From NCBI RefSeq assembly GCF_021650705.1, contig NZ_CP087138.1, positions 682,001 to 746,000 on the forward strand: DNA of 64,000 nucleotides. The letters are read 5' to 3'. A program made the translations under genes and the position numbers. The DNA comes from Pseudomonas sp. KNUC1026. Its GTDB lineage: Bacteria > Pseudomonadota > Gammaproteobacteria > Pseudomonadales > Pseudomonadaceae. Shown here piece by piece: positions 35,370-45,457 of the stretch. The notes below the pieces were generated by a model, which worked only from the letters and a program-made list of their open reading frames with translations, was not told the origin of the DNA and made no database searches. The stretch's first letter is position 1, and every line of letters starts with the position of its first letter.

Positions 35370-35807
35370 ATGCCGTTGAACGATCAACACCGCTTCGGTA
35401 CTCAACTGGCGCAATTGTCGCGCGCCTGGCGTGGCGAGCTCGACCGGCGCCTGGCAGGCCTTGGCCTTTCGCAGGCCCGCTGGCTGGTGCTGCTGCACCT
35501 TGCACGCTTCACCGAAGCGCCTACGCAACGCGAACTGGCCAAAAGCGTCGGAGTTGAAGGGCCGACCCTGGCGCGCCTGCTCGACAGCCTTGAAAGCCAG
35601 GGCCTGGTGCAGCGCCAGGCGGTGCAGGAAGATCGGCGCGCCAAGAAGATCACACTGAGCCAGGCGGCCATGCCGCTGATCGAGCAGATCGAAGCGATCG
35701 CACAGGCATTGCGCTCGGAGCTGTTTGGTGGCGTGGGCGAAGAAGAGCTGCGTGTGGCGATGGCGGTGCACGCCAAGGTGCTGGCGAATCTGGAAAAGAA
35801 ATCCTGA
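35370..35807 (+). CDS. MarR-family transcriptional regulator
   Basis: A 145-residue winged-helix regulator. The helix-turn-helix TQRELAKSVGVEGPTLARLL and wing RQAVQEDRRAKKITLSQ fit the MarR/SlyA group. The conserved DR pair in the wing is present. It sits alone between recQ and the FimV-like gene on the same strand; targets are unknown. An AT-rich stretch with TTCGAA (around 35330-35345) upstream may include its promoter or operator. Confidence 0.85.
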   Translation: MPLNDQHRFGTQLAQLSRAWRGELDRRLAGLGLSQARWLVLLHLARFTEAPTQRELAKSVGVEGPTLARLLDSLESQGLVQRQAVQEDRRAKKITLSQAAMPLIEQIEAIAQALRSELFGGVGEEELRVAMAVHAKVLANLEKKS

Positions 35808-35881
35808 AGCGTGCGCTTTGAGAATGAACGAGCGCAGGCTATAACGATGTTACCGGTAGCAGTATTTCCCAAGGGATGCTC

Positions 35882-38263
35882 ATGCACATGCGTTTCACGC
35901 CCCCACGCAGGCTGGCCCTGCGCCTTCTGAAGGCCTCCTGCCTCGCCACCGCGTTGGCGCTGCCTGGCATGGCCAGCGCGCTAGGGCTTGGAGACATCAG
36001 CCTGCATTCGGGGCTGAACCAGCCATTCAACGCCGACATCGAGCTGCTCGACGTGGCAGGGCTCGGCCCTGAAGACATGCGTGTGGCACTGGCATCCCCG
36101 GAGGCTTTCGCCAAGGCTGGCCTCGACCGCTCCTTCTTTCTCTCCGACCTGCGTTTCACGCCGGTTTTCCGAGGTGGGCGTGCGTTCATTCATGTGGCTT
36201 CCAGCAAGGCCGTCATCGAGCCTTACCTGAGTTTCGTCGTGCAGGTCGACCGGCCCAGCGGCCAGGTACTGCGCGGTTACACGCTGTTGATCGACCCACC
36301 CGGTACCGTGGCGCTGGCCCCGGCGCAGATTCCCAGTCCCGGAAGCCGACAGGCGGCCGCTGCGGCTGCCGCCCCGACCGTGCAAACCACGCCGGCCGCG
36401 CCCGCGGCCGAGCGCGCGCGGCCGGCTGCACTGGAAGGCAAACGCTATGTGGTACAGAAGGGGGATACGCTCTGGACCATTACCCAGCGGCTGGTGGCTG
36501 CCGGCACGCCAACACCGGCCAATGACCTTGCCCGCGACTTGCGGGCCCTGAACCCGGCACGTGGCCCGCTCAAGGCTGGCCAGTCATTGTTGCTGCCCGA
36601 CACTGCTGTACTGCCGCAGGCGGCGGGGGATGAGCCCGCGCCCTCTGCACCTGCACAGGCCGCGCAGGGCGTTGCATCCGCTTCGGTGCCTGCCCCGGAC
36701 ATGGCCGCAAGCGTGCTCAATCAACAGTTGCAGCAGAACCTCGATGACCTGCAGGCTCAGGTCAAGGGCCTGGAGGGCGACCTTGCCAGCCGCGATCAGC
36801 ACATCGCCGACCTGCAGGGCCAGCTTTCCGGCGGTAAGCCTGCTGCAGCGCCGGTAGCCGCTGCACCTGCTATACCGCAACCGGCCCCGCCAGCCCAGGC
36901 TGCGGCGCCAGCCCCAGCGGCTGTTCAGCCCGCACCGGCGGCGCCCACGGCCCTAGTGGCCGAGCCCGTCATGGCGGAGGATGACAGCTGGATGTATCAG
37001 GTTGCTGCACTGTTGGCGGTGGTGTTGTTGCTGGGCCTGCTGCTGTGGCGCCGGCGCTCGGCCAATGCGCCCAAGCCCGTGGCCGAGCGGCAACCCAGCG
37101 AGGCACCGAAACCCTACAGCGGCCCGGCCGTGGCGGCCACGCCAGCACTGGAGGAAGCCGACGACAGCCAGGAGCCGCCGGTGGCGCCGGGGCCAGCCCC
37201 TGCGCGCAAGGCACCTCCGGCAACCGATGCCCTGGACGGCGCCAGCATCTATATCGCCTATGGGCGTTTCAACGAAGCGTTGGGCATCCTGCGTGAAGGC
37301 GCCAAACGCGAACCTGGGCGTGTCGATCTGCGCTTGCGCATCCTCGAGGTGCTGGCCATGCAGGGCGACACCGCTGCCTACGCCGAAGAAGACCGGCAGC
37401 TTCGCCAGCAGGGCATCCCGGCTCATGAGCTCGACCGGGTCCGAGAGCGTTACCCCAAGGTTGCCCTGGCGCTGGCTGCCAGCGCTGCGGCGGCCGTGGC
37501 CTTGAGCGCAGAGGCAGAGCACGCCGAGCTGGAGCCGCCTGTGCAAGCCCAACCTGAGCCGCTGCCGGCCGCTGACGAGTTGCCACTCGATCTTGAGCTC
37601 AATGACCTGCCCGACCTGTCTGACCTCGACCCGCCAGCCGAGCCTGCCGGTGCTGACCCCGGCGAGTTCCAGCTGAGCCTCGACGACCTCTCCCTGGATG
37701 CCGACTGGGCCTCCATCGACCCGTTCGACACGCCGGCATTGCGCCCGGCAGGCATTGCCGAGGTGGAGCCTGAGCTTTTCGAAGAGCCGATGCTGGTAGA
37801 CCCAGGCTTTACCAGCAACCTCAAGGAACTGCCGGAAGTCTTCGAAATGCCCGAGGAGGATTTTCTCGGCGATTTTACCGCCGAGGAGGTAGAGCCTCTG
37901 GTGCTGGAGCCGGTGCAGGAGTTCGATGCCAGCACGCTGGAGGTCGATTTCGAACGTGATTTCGCTGGCGCCCCTGGCGCAGCCGGGAATGAGTTCGACC
38001 TGACCGGAGAGCTGCCCAACCTGCCTGACCTCGATGAGCTACCTTCGCTGGGCGAGTTGACCGAGCTGGGTGAGCTCTCGCTGGACCTGGACGACATCGA
38101 AAGCCAGTACGACGGCGCCGAGAAACTGGACCAGGCGCGCGCGCTGATCGAAGACGGCAAGGCCGAGGCCGCAAGCGGCCTGCTTTACGAGCTGCTGCGT
38201 GAGGGCGATGGCATCAGCCGCGACCAGGCGCGCACCCTGTTGGCAGAGCTGGAGGGCCGTTGA
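35882..38263 (+). CDS. FimV-like LysM inner-membrane protein
   Basis: A 793-residue protein of the FimV/TspA type. A signal segment (ASCLATALALPGMASA) leads to the FimV N-terminal domain (LGLGDISLHSGLNQPFNADI to RGYTLLIDPP). A LysM domain (RYVVQKGDTLWTITQRL, about residues 185-240), a short coiled coil, a membrane helix (YQVAALLAVVLLLGLLLWRR, about 370-390) and a long acidic region with a TPR-like patch follow. The C-terminal FimV motif (QARALIEDGKAEAASGLLYE) closes it. FimV organises polar type IV pilus machinery in P. aeruginosa, but other Pseudomonas carry paralogues, so the exact role is open. The start at 35882 gives 6-base spacing from AAGGG. Confidence 0.85.
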   Translation: MHMRFTPPRRLALRLLKASCLATALALPGMASALGLGDISLHSGLNQPFNADIELLDVAGLGPEDMRVALASPEAFAKAGLDRSFFLSDLRFTPVFRGGRAFIHVASSKAVIEPYLSFVVQVDRPSGQVLRGYTLLIDPPGTVALAPAQIPSPGSRQAAAAAAAPTVQTTPAAPAAERARPAALEGKRYVVQKGDTLWTITQRLVAAGTPTPANDLARDLRALNPARGPLKAGQSLLLPDTAVLPQAAGDEPAPSAPAQAAQGVASASVPAPDMAASVLNQQLQQNLDDLQAQVKGLEGDLASRDQHIADLQGQLSGGKPAAAPVAAAPAIPQPAPPAQAAAPAPAAVQPAPAAPTALVAEPVMAEDDSWMYQVAALLAVVLLLGLLLWRRRSANAPKPVAERQPSEAPKPYSGPAVAATPALEEADDSQEPPVAPGPAPARKAPPATDALDGASIYIAYGRFNEALGILREGAKREPGRVDLRLRILEVLAMQGDTAAYAEEDRQLRQQGIPAHELDRVRERYPKVALALAASAAAAVALSAEAEHAELEPPVQAQPEPLPAADELPLDLELNDLPDLSDLDPPAEPAGADPGEFQLSLDDLSLDADWASIDPFDTPALRPAGIAEVEPELFEEPMLVDPGFTSNLKELPEVFEMPEEDFLGDFTAEEVEPLVLEPVQEFDASTLEVDFERDFAGAPGAAGNEFDLTGELPNLPDLDELPSLGELTELGELSLDLDDIESQYDGAEKLDQARALIEDGKAEAASGLLYELLREGDGISRDQARTLLAELEGR

Positions 38264-38265
38264 CC

Positions 38266-38544
38266 ATGGCCGGTACTGCGCTTATCAGCATTACCTACTG
38301 CACTCAGTGCCAGTGGTTGTTGCGGGCCGCTTGGCTGGCGCAGGAGCTGCTCAGTACGTTCGCTGATGAGCTGGGCGGTGTGACGCTGGTGCCCGGGACT
38401 GGCGGAGTATTCGAGATTACCTGTGACGGGCAGGTAATCTGGGAGCGCAAGGCTGACGGTGGCTTCCCTGAAGCGAAGGCCCTCAAGCAGCGTGTACGCG
38501 ATCGCATCGACCCTGAGCGCGACCTGGGCCACAACGACCGCTAG
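38266..38544 (+). CDS. Rdx/SelW-SelT-family protein
   Basis: A 92-residue thioredoxin-fold protein with the CXXC motif in SITYCTQCQWLLRAAWLAQE and the family ending GFPEAKALKQRVRDRIDPE. It is the cysteine-containing bacterial version of selenoprotein W/T. The redox role is inferred from the family. It starts 2 bases after the FimV-like stop, behind the ribosome site GGAGGG, so the two genes may be co-expressed. Its last bases overlap the convergent EamA gene. Confidence 0.82.
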   Translation: MAGTALISITYCTQCQWLLRAAWLAQELLSTFADELGGVTLVPGTGGVFEITCDGQVIWERKADGGFPEAKALKQRVRDRIDPERDLGHNDR

Positions 38545-39389
38545 CGTTTGAGCGCCGGCAGTACGGCTGCCGCGACGATAAGCGCGCCGCCGGCCAGCAT
38601 CGGGCCGGTGGGCCGTTCGGTGAAGATCCACCAGGCGAAGGCAATGCCGTAGACCGGCTCCATGGCGAACACCACTGCGGCAGTGCGGGCCTTGACCACC
38701 TGCAGGCTGGCGACGAACAAGCCATGCGCCAGCCCCGTACAGAACACACCCAGCAACGCCAGCCAGAGCCAATCCATTGCGCGAAGGCTACCCGCCACAG
38801 GCAGCGCCCAGGGCAACAACACCAGCATCACCACCGCGTTCTGGCAGAGCGCCGCTTGTACCGGGCCGATGCTGGCGGGCCGTGCGCGGTTGAGCAGCGC
38901 CAGCAAGGCGAACAACAGTCCCGAGAGCACACCCCACAGCAGCCCCGTCGTCGCTCCAGTGGCCAGATCGAAATGCGGTGTCACCAGCACCAGGCCAATG
39001 GTCACCGCCACGACCTGAAGCGCTTCCACCCGGCGCAAACGCTCGCGGAAAAGCACGGTTTCGAATAACACCGTGAACGCCGGAAAGCTGCAAAAGCCCA
39101 AGGTGCCGATTGCTACGCCGCCGACCTTGATGGCCTGGAAGAACGTGACCCAATGCGCTGCCAGCAGCAGCCCGGCCAGGGCGAGTTGCCTACCGCCAGC
39201 AGGGCCCAGGCGCTGCCAGCGCTCGCCACGTGACAAACCTATGAACGCCCCCAGCGCCAATACCGCAAACAGGGCGCGTGCGCACACGATGACCCAGGGC
39301 GTAGCTTGCGCCAATTTGCCGAAGATCCCGGCAAGGCCGAACAGCAAGGCACCGGCATGCAGGGCGAGCAGCGCGTGGCGTGGCTGCAT
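38541..39389 (-). CDS. EamA (DMT-superfamily) transporter
   Basis: A 282-residue membrane protein with about ten helices in two repeated halves (ALLFGLAGIFGKL and ALLCQN/GLLWGVLSGLLFALLALL), typical of EamA drug/metabolite exporters. A positively charged end (PALKR) and the EPVYGIAFAWWIFTERPTG stretch match the family. Substrate unknown. It starts 17 bases after the TrkH stop in the same direction and probably shares its transcript. Confidence 0.85.
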   Translation of the reverse strand: MQPRHALLALHAGALLFGLAGIFGKLAQATPWVIVCARALFAVLALGAFIGLSRGERWQRLGPAGGRQLALAGLLLAAHWVTFFQAIKVGGVAIGTLGFCSFPAFTVLFETVLFRERLRRVEALQVVAVTIGLVLVTPHFDLATGATTGLLWGVLSGLLFALLALLNRARPASIGPVQAALCQNAVVMLVLLPWALPVAGSLRAMDWLWLALLGVFCTGLAHGLFVASLQVVKARTAAVVFAMEPVYGIAFAWWIFTERPTGPMLAGGALIVAAAVLPALKR

Positions 39390-39406
39390 CGAGGGTGCTC
39401 CCTTAC

Positions 39407-40859
39407 TCAGTGGCGCCAGAAGGCGGGCATGAACAACACCAGCACGGTGACGATTTCCAGCCGGCCGATCAACATGCCAAACGACAACAACCACTTGGCC
39501 GCATCCGGCAGCGGTGCGAAGTTGCCCGCCGGGCCGATGGTGTCGCCCAGCCCCGGGCCTACACCTGCCACGGTGCTGGCGGCACCGGTGAGCGCCGTCA
39601 TCCAGTCCAGGCCCATCAGGCCCAGCGCCAGGGCGATCAGGCCGATGGTGGCGCCGAAGAAAAACGAAAAGGTCGGCACCGAGCGCACGATCTCTTCGTC
39701 CAGCCGGTGGCGGTTGTACTGCTGGCGGATCACCGCGCGTGGGTGGATCAACTGGTTGAGGCTGGCCTTGAGCAGGATCCACGCCACCTGGAAACGGAAG
39801 ATCTTGATGCCGCCCGCCGTGGAACCAGAGCAACCGCCGATGAACCCCAGGTAGAAGAAGAACATCAGGGCGAAGTTGCCCCACAGGCTGTAATCGCCCA
39901 AGGCGAAGCCCGTGGTGGTGATGACCGAGGTGGTGTTGAAGGCGACGTGGCGCAGTGCGTCGTACCAGGGCAGGCCGGTGGTCGCCCAGTACCAGGTGCC
40001 CATCACCGCCCAGCACACCAGCAACAGCCCGATGAAACCGCGCACCTGTTCGTCGCGCCAAAGCGCCCATCGGTTGCCGCGCAGGGTGGAAACATACAGG
40101 GCGAACGGCAGGCTGCCGAGATCATCACCACCACTGCCACCCAGTGCACCGCCGGCTGTTGCCACTTGGCAAGCGACAGGTCAGAGGTGGAAAACCCGCC
40201 GGTGGAAATGGCCGACATGGCGTGGTTGATCGAGTCGAAGCCGCCCATGCCGGCCAACCAGAACCCCAAGGCGCCCAGCGCTGTGAAGCAGACGTACACC
40301 AGCACGATCGACTTGGCCACCATGTGCGAGCGGGGCATCACCTTTCGGAACGGTCGGAGGACTCGGTCTGGAACAGCCGCATGCCACCGATGCGCAGCAT
40401 CGGCAGGATCGCTACCGCCATGCCGATAAAGCCAATGCCGCCAAGCCAGTGCAGCAGCGAGCGCCAGATCAGGATGCCGGGGGACATGCCATCGAGCCCG
40501 CTGAGCACGGTGGAGCCGGTGGCGGTGATGCCCGACATGCTTTCGAAGAAAGCATCGGTGTAGCTGATGTGCTGGGTGAACAGAAAGGGCAGGGCAGCGA
40601 ACACCGCCACGATCACCCAACTGCTGACGGTGAGCATGTACATGTCGCGTGGGCGCAGGTGCACCTGCTCGGGCCGGCCGCGCAGCACCAGCAGCGTGCC
40701 CGCCAGGAAGGTGAGGGCGCTGGCCCAGATGAACGGGCGCAGTTCGGCCTGGTCGCCGTAGTACAGCAGCGTGGCCATCGGCAGCAGCATGCTGACCGCC
40801 AGGGTGATCAGGAAAATCCCGATGATGAAGCCGATGATGCGAATGGTCGCCGAGGCCAT
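39407..40859 (-). CDS. trkH: TrkH-family potassium uptake protein (two frameshifts)
   Basis: Potassium channel subunit of about 484 residues when corrected. Four pore loops are readable: ESMSGITATGSTVLSG, SAISTGGFSTSDLSL, NTTSVITTTGFALGD and GAASTVAGVGPGLGD. The first and second loops are in different frames because of breaks near 40345 and 40120, each one base short. It would act with a TrkA-type regulatory ATP/NAD-binding protein encoded elsewhere. The ATG at 40859 begins MASATIRIIGFIIG; the upstream GTG is less likely. Confidence 0.88.
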
Positions 40860-41021
40860 GGTGCCCACGCTGGCAGGAAATCAGCCGGCCATTCTACCCG
40901 TGCCCGCCGGGCTGTAAACGCCAGGCTGGCATTCGCCGCGTGGCCACGGTAGCGTGCGACTGATTTTGTTCCCCGCTGGCACGTTCTTGCTGCATAGCCG
41001 ACGCATTGAAGGAGAAACATG

Positions 41022-41585
41022 ATGGATGCATTGAGACACTTTGCTGCACCGGGTTTCGGTAGGCCGCCTGGTGGCTCCGGCGCCGAACGCCGAACAACGC
41101 GAGATCCTGTTCCAGGCGGCATTTCGCGCCCCGGACCACAAAGTGCTGCGCCCTATCGCTTCCTGACCATCGAGGGCGAGGGCCTGGATCGGTTGGGCGA
41201 CTTGCTGGCCGAGGCCACGGCAGCATCGGCCGATGATGTACCCCAGGCCGCCATCGACAAGGCGCGCAAGAACCCTCAGCGAGCACCGCTGATCGTCGTT
41301 GCCATTGCCTGCCTGCAAGAGCACCCGAAGGTGCCGGCCAGCGAGCAGTTGCTGACCGCTGGCTGCGCTGCCCATGGCCTGATATTGGCGGCCTACGCCC
41401 AAGGCATCGGCGCGATGTGGCGAAGTGGTGAGGTGTCGTTTTCGCCCATCGTTGCCCGTGGCCTGGGGCTTGCGGCCAACGAGCAGGTCATCGGCTTCAT
41501 CTACCTGGGCACCGCAGAAACCGAGCCTCGCTCGCCAGCACCGCTGCCCAGCGCTGAATACGTCAACGCCTGGAACGGGCAATAA
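41022..41585 (+). CDS. Nitroreductase-family protein (compensating frameshifts)
   Basis: A 187-residue FMN-dependent nitroreductase-like protein (YdjA type). The long single frame is misleading in its first 45 codons: another frame reads DTLLHRVSVGRLVAPAPNAE and then EILFQAAFRAPDHKVLRP, which is the family sequence. One extra base near 41034 and one missing base near 41154 cancel out. The rest is in frame (ADDVPQAAIDKARKNPQRAP, GCAAHGLILAAYAQGIGAMW). The ribosome site AAGGAGA is well placed. The substrate is unknown. The pcaQ-like gene starts 11 bases downstream. Confidence 0.8.
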   Translation: MDALRHFAAPGFGRPPGGSGAERRTTRDPVPGGISRPGPQSAAPYRFLTIEGEGLDRLGDLLAEATAASADDVPQAAIDKARKNPQRAPLIVVAIACLQEHPKVPASEQLLTAGCAAHGLILAAYAQGIGAMWRSGEVSFSPIVARGLGLAANEQVIGFIYLGTAETEPRSPAPLPSAEYVNAWNGQ

Positions 41586-41596
41586 GCGGCACGGCC

Positions 41597-42544
41597 ATGA
41601 ACCTGGACACCCGCATCAAGTTCCGCCACTTGCTGTGCTTTCTGGAAATCGCCCGGCAAGGCAGTTTCGCCCGTGCCGCCGATGCCATGGCGGTGAGCCA
41701 GCCTGCGATCTCCAAAACTCTCAAGGAGCTTGAGGACCTGCTTGGTACGCGGCTGTTCGAGCGTGACAAGGCAGGCGTGGAGCTGACTGCGGCCGGCACC
41801 CGCTTCATGCGTTACGCGGGCCCGTGCGTGCAGGCGTTGCGTGAAGGCGTGAACACCTTGCGCAGCGATCGCCACGAGCCGCCGCTGGTGCGCGTTGGCG
41901 TGCTCTCGACCGTGGAAAGCCAGCTGATGCCCTTGGTGCTGCAGCGCCTGCATGCACGGCACCCGGCGCTGGTGGTGAGTGTGGCCACCGGGCCAGGGGC
42001 CTATCTGTTGGGGCAGTTGCACGTGGGTGACCTGGACCTGGTCATCGGCCGCATGACCGACAGCCCGCAGGTGCAAGGCCTTGCCTTCGAGCATCTGTAC
42101 AGCGAAGCGATGACGCTGATCGTGCGCCCCGGGCACCCGTTGCTGCCCTTGGGGCCGGCAGCGCGAGAAGCCGCCAGTCGATACCCGCTGGTGCTGCCAC
42201 TGGCTGGCACCACCATTCGCAAGCACGCCGACAGCCTGTTCGTGCAATGCGGCATCGAACTCTCGGCGCAGCGGCTGGAAACGCTTTCACCGACCTTGAG
42301 CCGGCGTTACGTGCTGGGCAGCGATGCGATCTGGGTCGCCCCGCGCGATGCGGTTCGCCTGGAATTGGGGTTGGGAGAGTTGAGCGAGCTGGACCTGGGC
42401 GTACACGAGCCGGGCGGCTCGGTGGGCCTGTGCAGCAACGCGGCATTGCCGCTGCCGTTACCGGCGCACTGGGTGTGCGAGGTGGTCCGGGAGGTAGCCG
42501 GGCAATACCGGCAAGGAGAGCAAGCCTTGCCGCCACAGGCGTGA
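41597..42544 (+). CDS. LysR-type regulator, PcaQ-like
   Basis: A 315-residue LysR protein. It begins MNLDTRIKFRHLLCFLEIAR with the helix-turn-helix AVSQPAISKTLKELEDLLG, as in PcaQ regulators of protocatechuate ring cleavage. Further PcaQ-like stretches are GPCVQALREGVNTLR and SRRYVLGSDAIWVAPRDAV. No pca gene is in the window. It follows the nitroreductase gene by 11 bases, which could be its target or operon partner. LysR family certain; PcaQ subgroup probable. Confidence 0.75.
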   Translation: MNLDTRIKFRHLLCFLEIARQGSFARAADAMAVSQPAISKTLKELEDLLGTRLFERDKAGVELTAAGTRFMRYAGPCVQALREGVNTLRSDRHEPPLVRVGVLSTVESQLMPLVLQRLHARHPALVVSVATGPGAYLLGQLHVGDLDLVIGRMTDSPQVQGLAFEHLYSEAMTLIVRPGHPLLPLGPAAREAASRYPLVLPLAGTTIRKHADSLFVQCGIELSAQRLETLSPTLSRRYVLGSDAIWVAPRDAVRLELGLGELSELDLGVHEPGGSVGLCSNAALPLPLPAHWVCEVVREVAGQYRQGEQALPPQA

Positions 42545-42564
42545 CGGCAGGGCCAGGTACTGCT

Positions 42565-44217
42565 TCAGAGCGCCAGGTCAGCGTCGGCTTTCGGCGCGAC
42601 CGGGGATTTCGATGCAGCCGGCGAAGGGCTGGCGTTATTCACCGGTGGCGGGGTGTCGAGCTGCAGGATCTGGGCGGTGTAGGCCCATTCCTTGGCGACG
42701 GCGTCAGGGCTGTCGTTGAGCTTGGTGCCGTAGCTCGGAACGATTGCCTTGATCTTGGCCTGCCACTCAGGGGTGGCGACCTTGTCCTTGAACACCTTCT
42801 CAAGCACGTTGAGCATGATCGGTGCAGCGGTCGAGGCACCTGGCGAGGCACCCAGCAGGCCGGCGATCGAGCCGTCCTTGGACGCTACCACTTCGGTACC
42901 CAGTTTCAGCACGCCGCCCTTGGCCTCGTCACGCTTGATGATCTGAACGCGCTGGCCGGCTTGCCACAGGCGCCAGTCTTCCTTCTTGGCGTGCGGGAAG
43001 TAGGCTTGCAGGGCCTTGAAGCGGTCGTCGTCCGACATCATCAGTTGGCCGGCGAGGTATTCCACCAACGGGTACTCGTCAATGCCCACTTTGGTCATCG
43101 GCCAGAAGTTGTGGGTGGTGGTGCTGCTGAGCAGGTCGAAGTAGCTGCCTTGCTTCAGGAACTTGGTCGAGAAGGTGGCGAATGGGCCAAACAGGATCAC
43201 GCGCTTGCCGTCGAGCACGCGAGTGTCCATGTGCGGCACCGACATGGGTGGCGCGCCGGTGGAGGCAATGCCGTAGGCCTTGGCCATGTGTTGCAGGGCC
43301 ACGCTCTGGTTGTCGGTGACCAGGAACGAACCGCCGACCGGGAAGCCTGCGTATTCCCTGGCTTCAGGAATGCCGGACTTCTGCAACAGCTTCAATGCAC
43401 CGCCGCCTGCGCCGATGAACAGGAACTTGGCGTCGGTTTCGGTGGTGTCACCGGTTTTCAGGTTCTTGTAGCTGACGCGCCAGCTGCCATCATCGTTGTG
43501 GGTGATGTCTTCGACTTCGCTGGAGAGCTTCAGGGTGAAGTTCTGCTTGGTCTGCAGGTTGGCCACGAACTGGCGGGTGATCTCGCCGAAGTTCATGTCG
43601 GTGCCGATCGGCGACCAGGTGGCAGCGATTTTCTGGGCCGGGTCACGGCCTTCCATCATCAGCGGGACCCACTTCTTGATCTGCTCGGGGTCTTCGGAGA
43701 ACTGCATACCGCTGAACAGCGGGCTCGCCTTGAGCGCCTGGAAGCGCTTCTCGAGGAAGGCGATGTTGTCGTCGCCCCAGACGAAGCTCATGTGCGGGGT
43801 GGAGTTGATGAACGACTTGGGGTTCTTCAACACGCCGTTGGTGACCTGATAGGCCCAGAACTGGCGAGAGACCTGGAAGGCCTCGTTGATCTCGATCGCC
43901 TTGGCGATCTGCACCTTGCCGTCTTTGTCGGTAGGGGTGTAGTTGAGCTCGGCCAGGGCCGAGTGGCCGGTGCCTGCGTTGTTCCAGCCGTTGGAGCTTT
44001 CTTCGGCCACGCCATCCAGGCGCTCGACCATCTCCATCGACCAGCCCGGCTCCAGCTCATTGAGCCAGGTGCCGAGGGTGGCGCTCATCACACCGCCGCC
44101 GATCAGCAGCACGTCTACTTTCTTGATCTGGTCTGCGCACGCAGAGCCTGACCCCATCGAGACAGCCAAAGCCAGCCCGACCAGGGTAGTGTTGACCCTA
44201 TCAAACATTGTGTTCAT
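42565..44217 (-). CDS. mqo: Malate:quinone oxidoreductase
   Basis: An FAD enzyme of about 550 residues that oxidises malate to oxaloacetate and passes electrons to the quinone pool. The FAD-binding motif [19 protein letters not shown] is followed by [20 protein letters not shown] and NYTPT, and later [20 protein letters not shown]. The chain is complete and in frame. It begins with a hydrophobic signal-like segment ([19 protein letters not shown]) and ends in an alanine/proline-rich tail ([19 protein letters not shown]). Several start codons are possible (44238 GTG, 44217, 44208). It is divergent from the FKBP gene. Confidence 0.93.
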   Translation of the reverse strand: MNTMFDRVNTTLVGLALAVSMGSGSACADQIKKVDVLLIGGGVMSATLGTWLNELEPGWSMEMVERLDGVAEESSNGWNNAGTGHSALAELNYTPTDKDGKVQIAKAIEINEAFQVSRQFWAYQVTNGVLKNPKSFINSTPHMSFVWGDDNIAFLEKRFQALKASPLFSGMQFSEDPEQIKKWVPLMMEGRDPAQKIAATWSPIGTDMNFGEITRQFVANLQTKQNFTLKLSSEVEDITHNDDGSWRVSYKNLKTGDTTETDAKFLFIGAGGGALKLLQKSGIPEAREYAGFPVGGSFLVTDNQSVALQHMAKAYGIASTGAPPMSVPHMDTRVLDGKRVILFGPFATFSTKFLKQGSYFDLLSSTTTHNFWPMTKVGIDEYPLVEYLAGQLMMSDDDRFKALQAYFPHAKKEDWRLWQAGQRVQIIKRDEAKGGVLKLGTEVVASKDGSIAGLLGASPGASTAAPIMLNVLEKVFKDKVATPEWQAKIKAIVPSYGTKLNDSPDAVAKEWAYTAQILQLDTPPPVNNASPSPAASKSPVAPKADADLAL

Positions 44218-44608
44218 CCACGTTAGCGAGTGACCCACTGCCCACGGTTGGGTAGCAGGTGTTGGCGTATTTCAGGACTGCGGCGATGTTGTCGCTCCGA
44301 TCCGCCGCCGCGATGGCTGAACCGGTTAATAAGTGGGCGCCACTATACCTGAATCCGCGACAATGTGGCGCCAGTGCGCAACGCAGAGCGGTGGTAGCGG
44401 CTGTATGCGAGTTGCGCCAAGCTTCAAGGTTTTGACAGGTTTTTCACATTTCTGAATGGATTTTGAACAGAAAGTGCGCGAACCCATTGAGTTACTTGAA
44501 CTTATCAGCGCATTCCTGCTCTGATGCCGTAGCCATCGGTTGGGCGTGCCTGCTAAGCTCGGCGCCTCGTTCCGACTGCTCCCATGGCGCAACATTGAAG
44601 GAAACTGC
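44218..44608. promoter_or_regulatory. Divergent intergenic region between mqo and the FKBP gene
   Basis: No gene was found in these 391 bases. A -35-like TTGACA lies near 44434 in an AT-rich stretch (44425-44475) pointing towards the FKBP gene, but I see no good -10 at standard spacing. The region should hold both promoters. The ribosome site GAAGGA precedes the FKBP ATG. Confidence 0.4.
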
Positions 44609-45412
44609 ATGAAACAGCATCGATTGGCCGCGGCTATCGCCCTGGTAGGTTTGGTACTCGCAGGTTGCGACAAGCAAACCAGCAGTGTCGAGCTGAAGAC
44701 CCCCGCCCAGAAAGCCTCCTACGGTATCGGCCTGAACATGGGCAAGAGCCTGGCCCAGGAAGGCATGGACGACCTCGACTCCAAGGCCGTGGCGCTGGGT
44801 ATCGAGGATGCCGTCGGCAAGAAGGAACAGAAACTCAAGGACGACGAACTGGTGCAAGCCTTCGCCGACCTGCAAAAGCGCGCCGAGGAGCGCATGGCCA
44901 AGAAGAGCGAGCAAGCCCTCGCTGACGGCAAGAAATTCCTCGAGGAAAACGGCAAGAAAGACGGCGTGACCACCACCGCTTCTGGCCTGCAGTATCAGGT
45001 CATCAAGCAAGGCGACGGCCCGCAGCCCAAGCCTACCGACGTGGTCACCGTGCACTACACCGGCAAGCTCACCGATGGCACCACCTTCGACAGCTCCGTC
45101 GACCGTGGCAGCCCGATCGACCTGCCTGTCAGCGGCGTGATCCCGGGTTGGGTCGAAGGCCTGCAACTGATGCACGTCGGCGAGAAGATCAAGCTGTTCA
45201 TCCCGAGCGACCTGGCCTACGGTGCCCAGAGCCCGAGCCCTGCCATCCCTGCCAACTCGGTGCTGGTGTTCGACCTGGAACTGCTGGGTATCAAGGACCC
45301 GGCCCAGGCTGGCGCAGCTGCTGCCGACGAAGACGAAGACGGCGCAGCGGCTGCCGATGAGCAAGAGCAACAGCCTGCTGAGAAACCAGCGGCCAAGCCT
45401 GCCAAGAAGTAA
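44609..45412 (+). CDS. FKBP-type peptidyl-prolyl isomerase lipoprotein (FkpA/Mip-like)
   Basis: A 267-residue two-domain isomerase. The signal peptide ends in VLAGC, so it should be a lipoprotein. The N-terminal dimerisation domain (LKTPAQKASYGIGLNMGKSL onward) and the FKBP domain (about residues 115-225; VTVHYTGKLTDGTTFDSS, VIPGWVEGLQLMHVGEK, FIPSDLAYG) are complete. A charged alanine/glutamate tail (about 230-267) is low complexity. It assists folding of envelope proteins. A strong hairpin terminator follows. Confidence 0.9.
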   Translation: MKQHRLAAAIALVGLVLAGCDKQTSSVELKTPAQKASYGIGLNMGKSLAQEGMDDLDSKAVALGIEDAVGKKEQKLKDDELVQAFADLQKRAEERMAKKSEQALADGKKFLEENGKKDGVTTTASGLQYQVIKQGDGPQPKPTDVVTVHYTGKLTDGTTFDSSVDRGSPIDLPVSGVIPGWVEGLQLMHVGEKIKLFIPSDLAYGAQSPSPAIPANSVLVFDLELLGIKDPAQAGAAAADEDEDGAAAADEQEQQPAEKPAAKPAKK

Positions 45413-45428
45413 TACTGCCGCATCCACA

Positions 45429-45457
45429 GCGCCCCGTTCAGACGGGGCGTTGTCGTT
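45429..45457 (+). terminator. Terminator of the FKBP gene
   Basis: A perfect 8-bp stem CGCCCCGT / ACGGGGCG with loop TCAG, followed by TTGTCGTTT, 17 bases after the stop. A good rho-independent terminator for the rightward FKBP gene. Confidence 0.75.
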
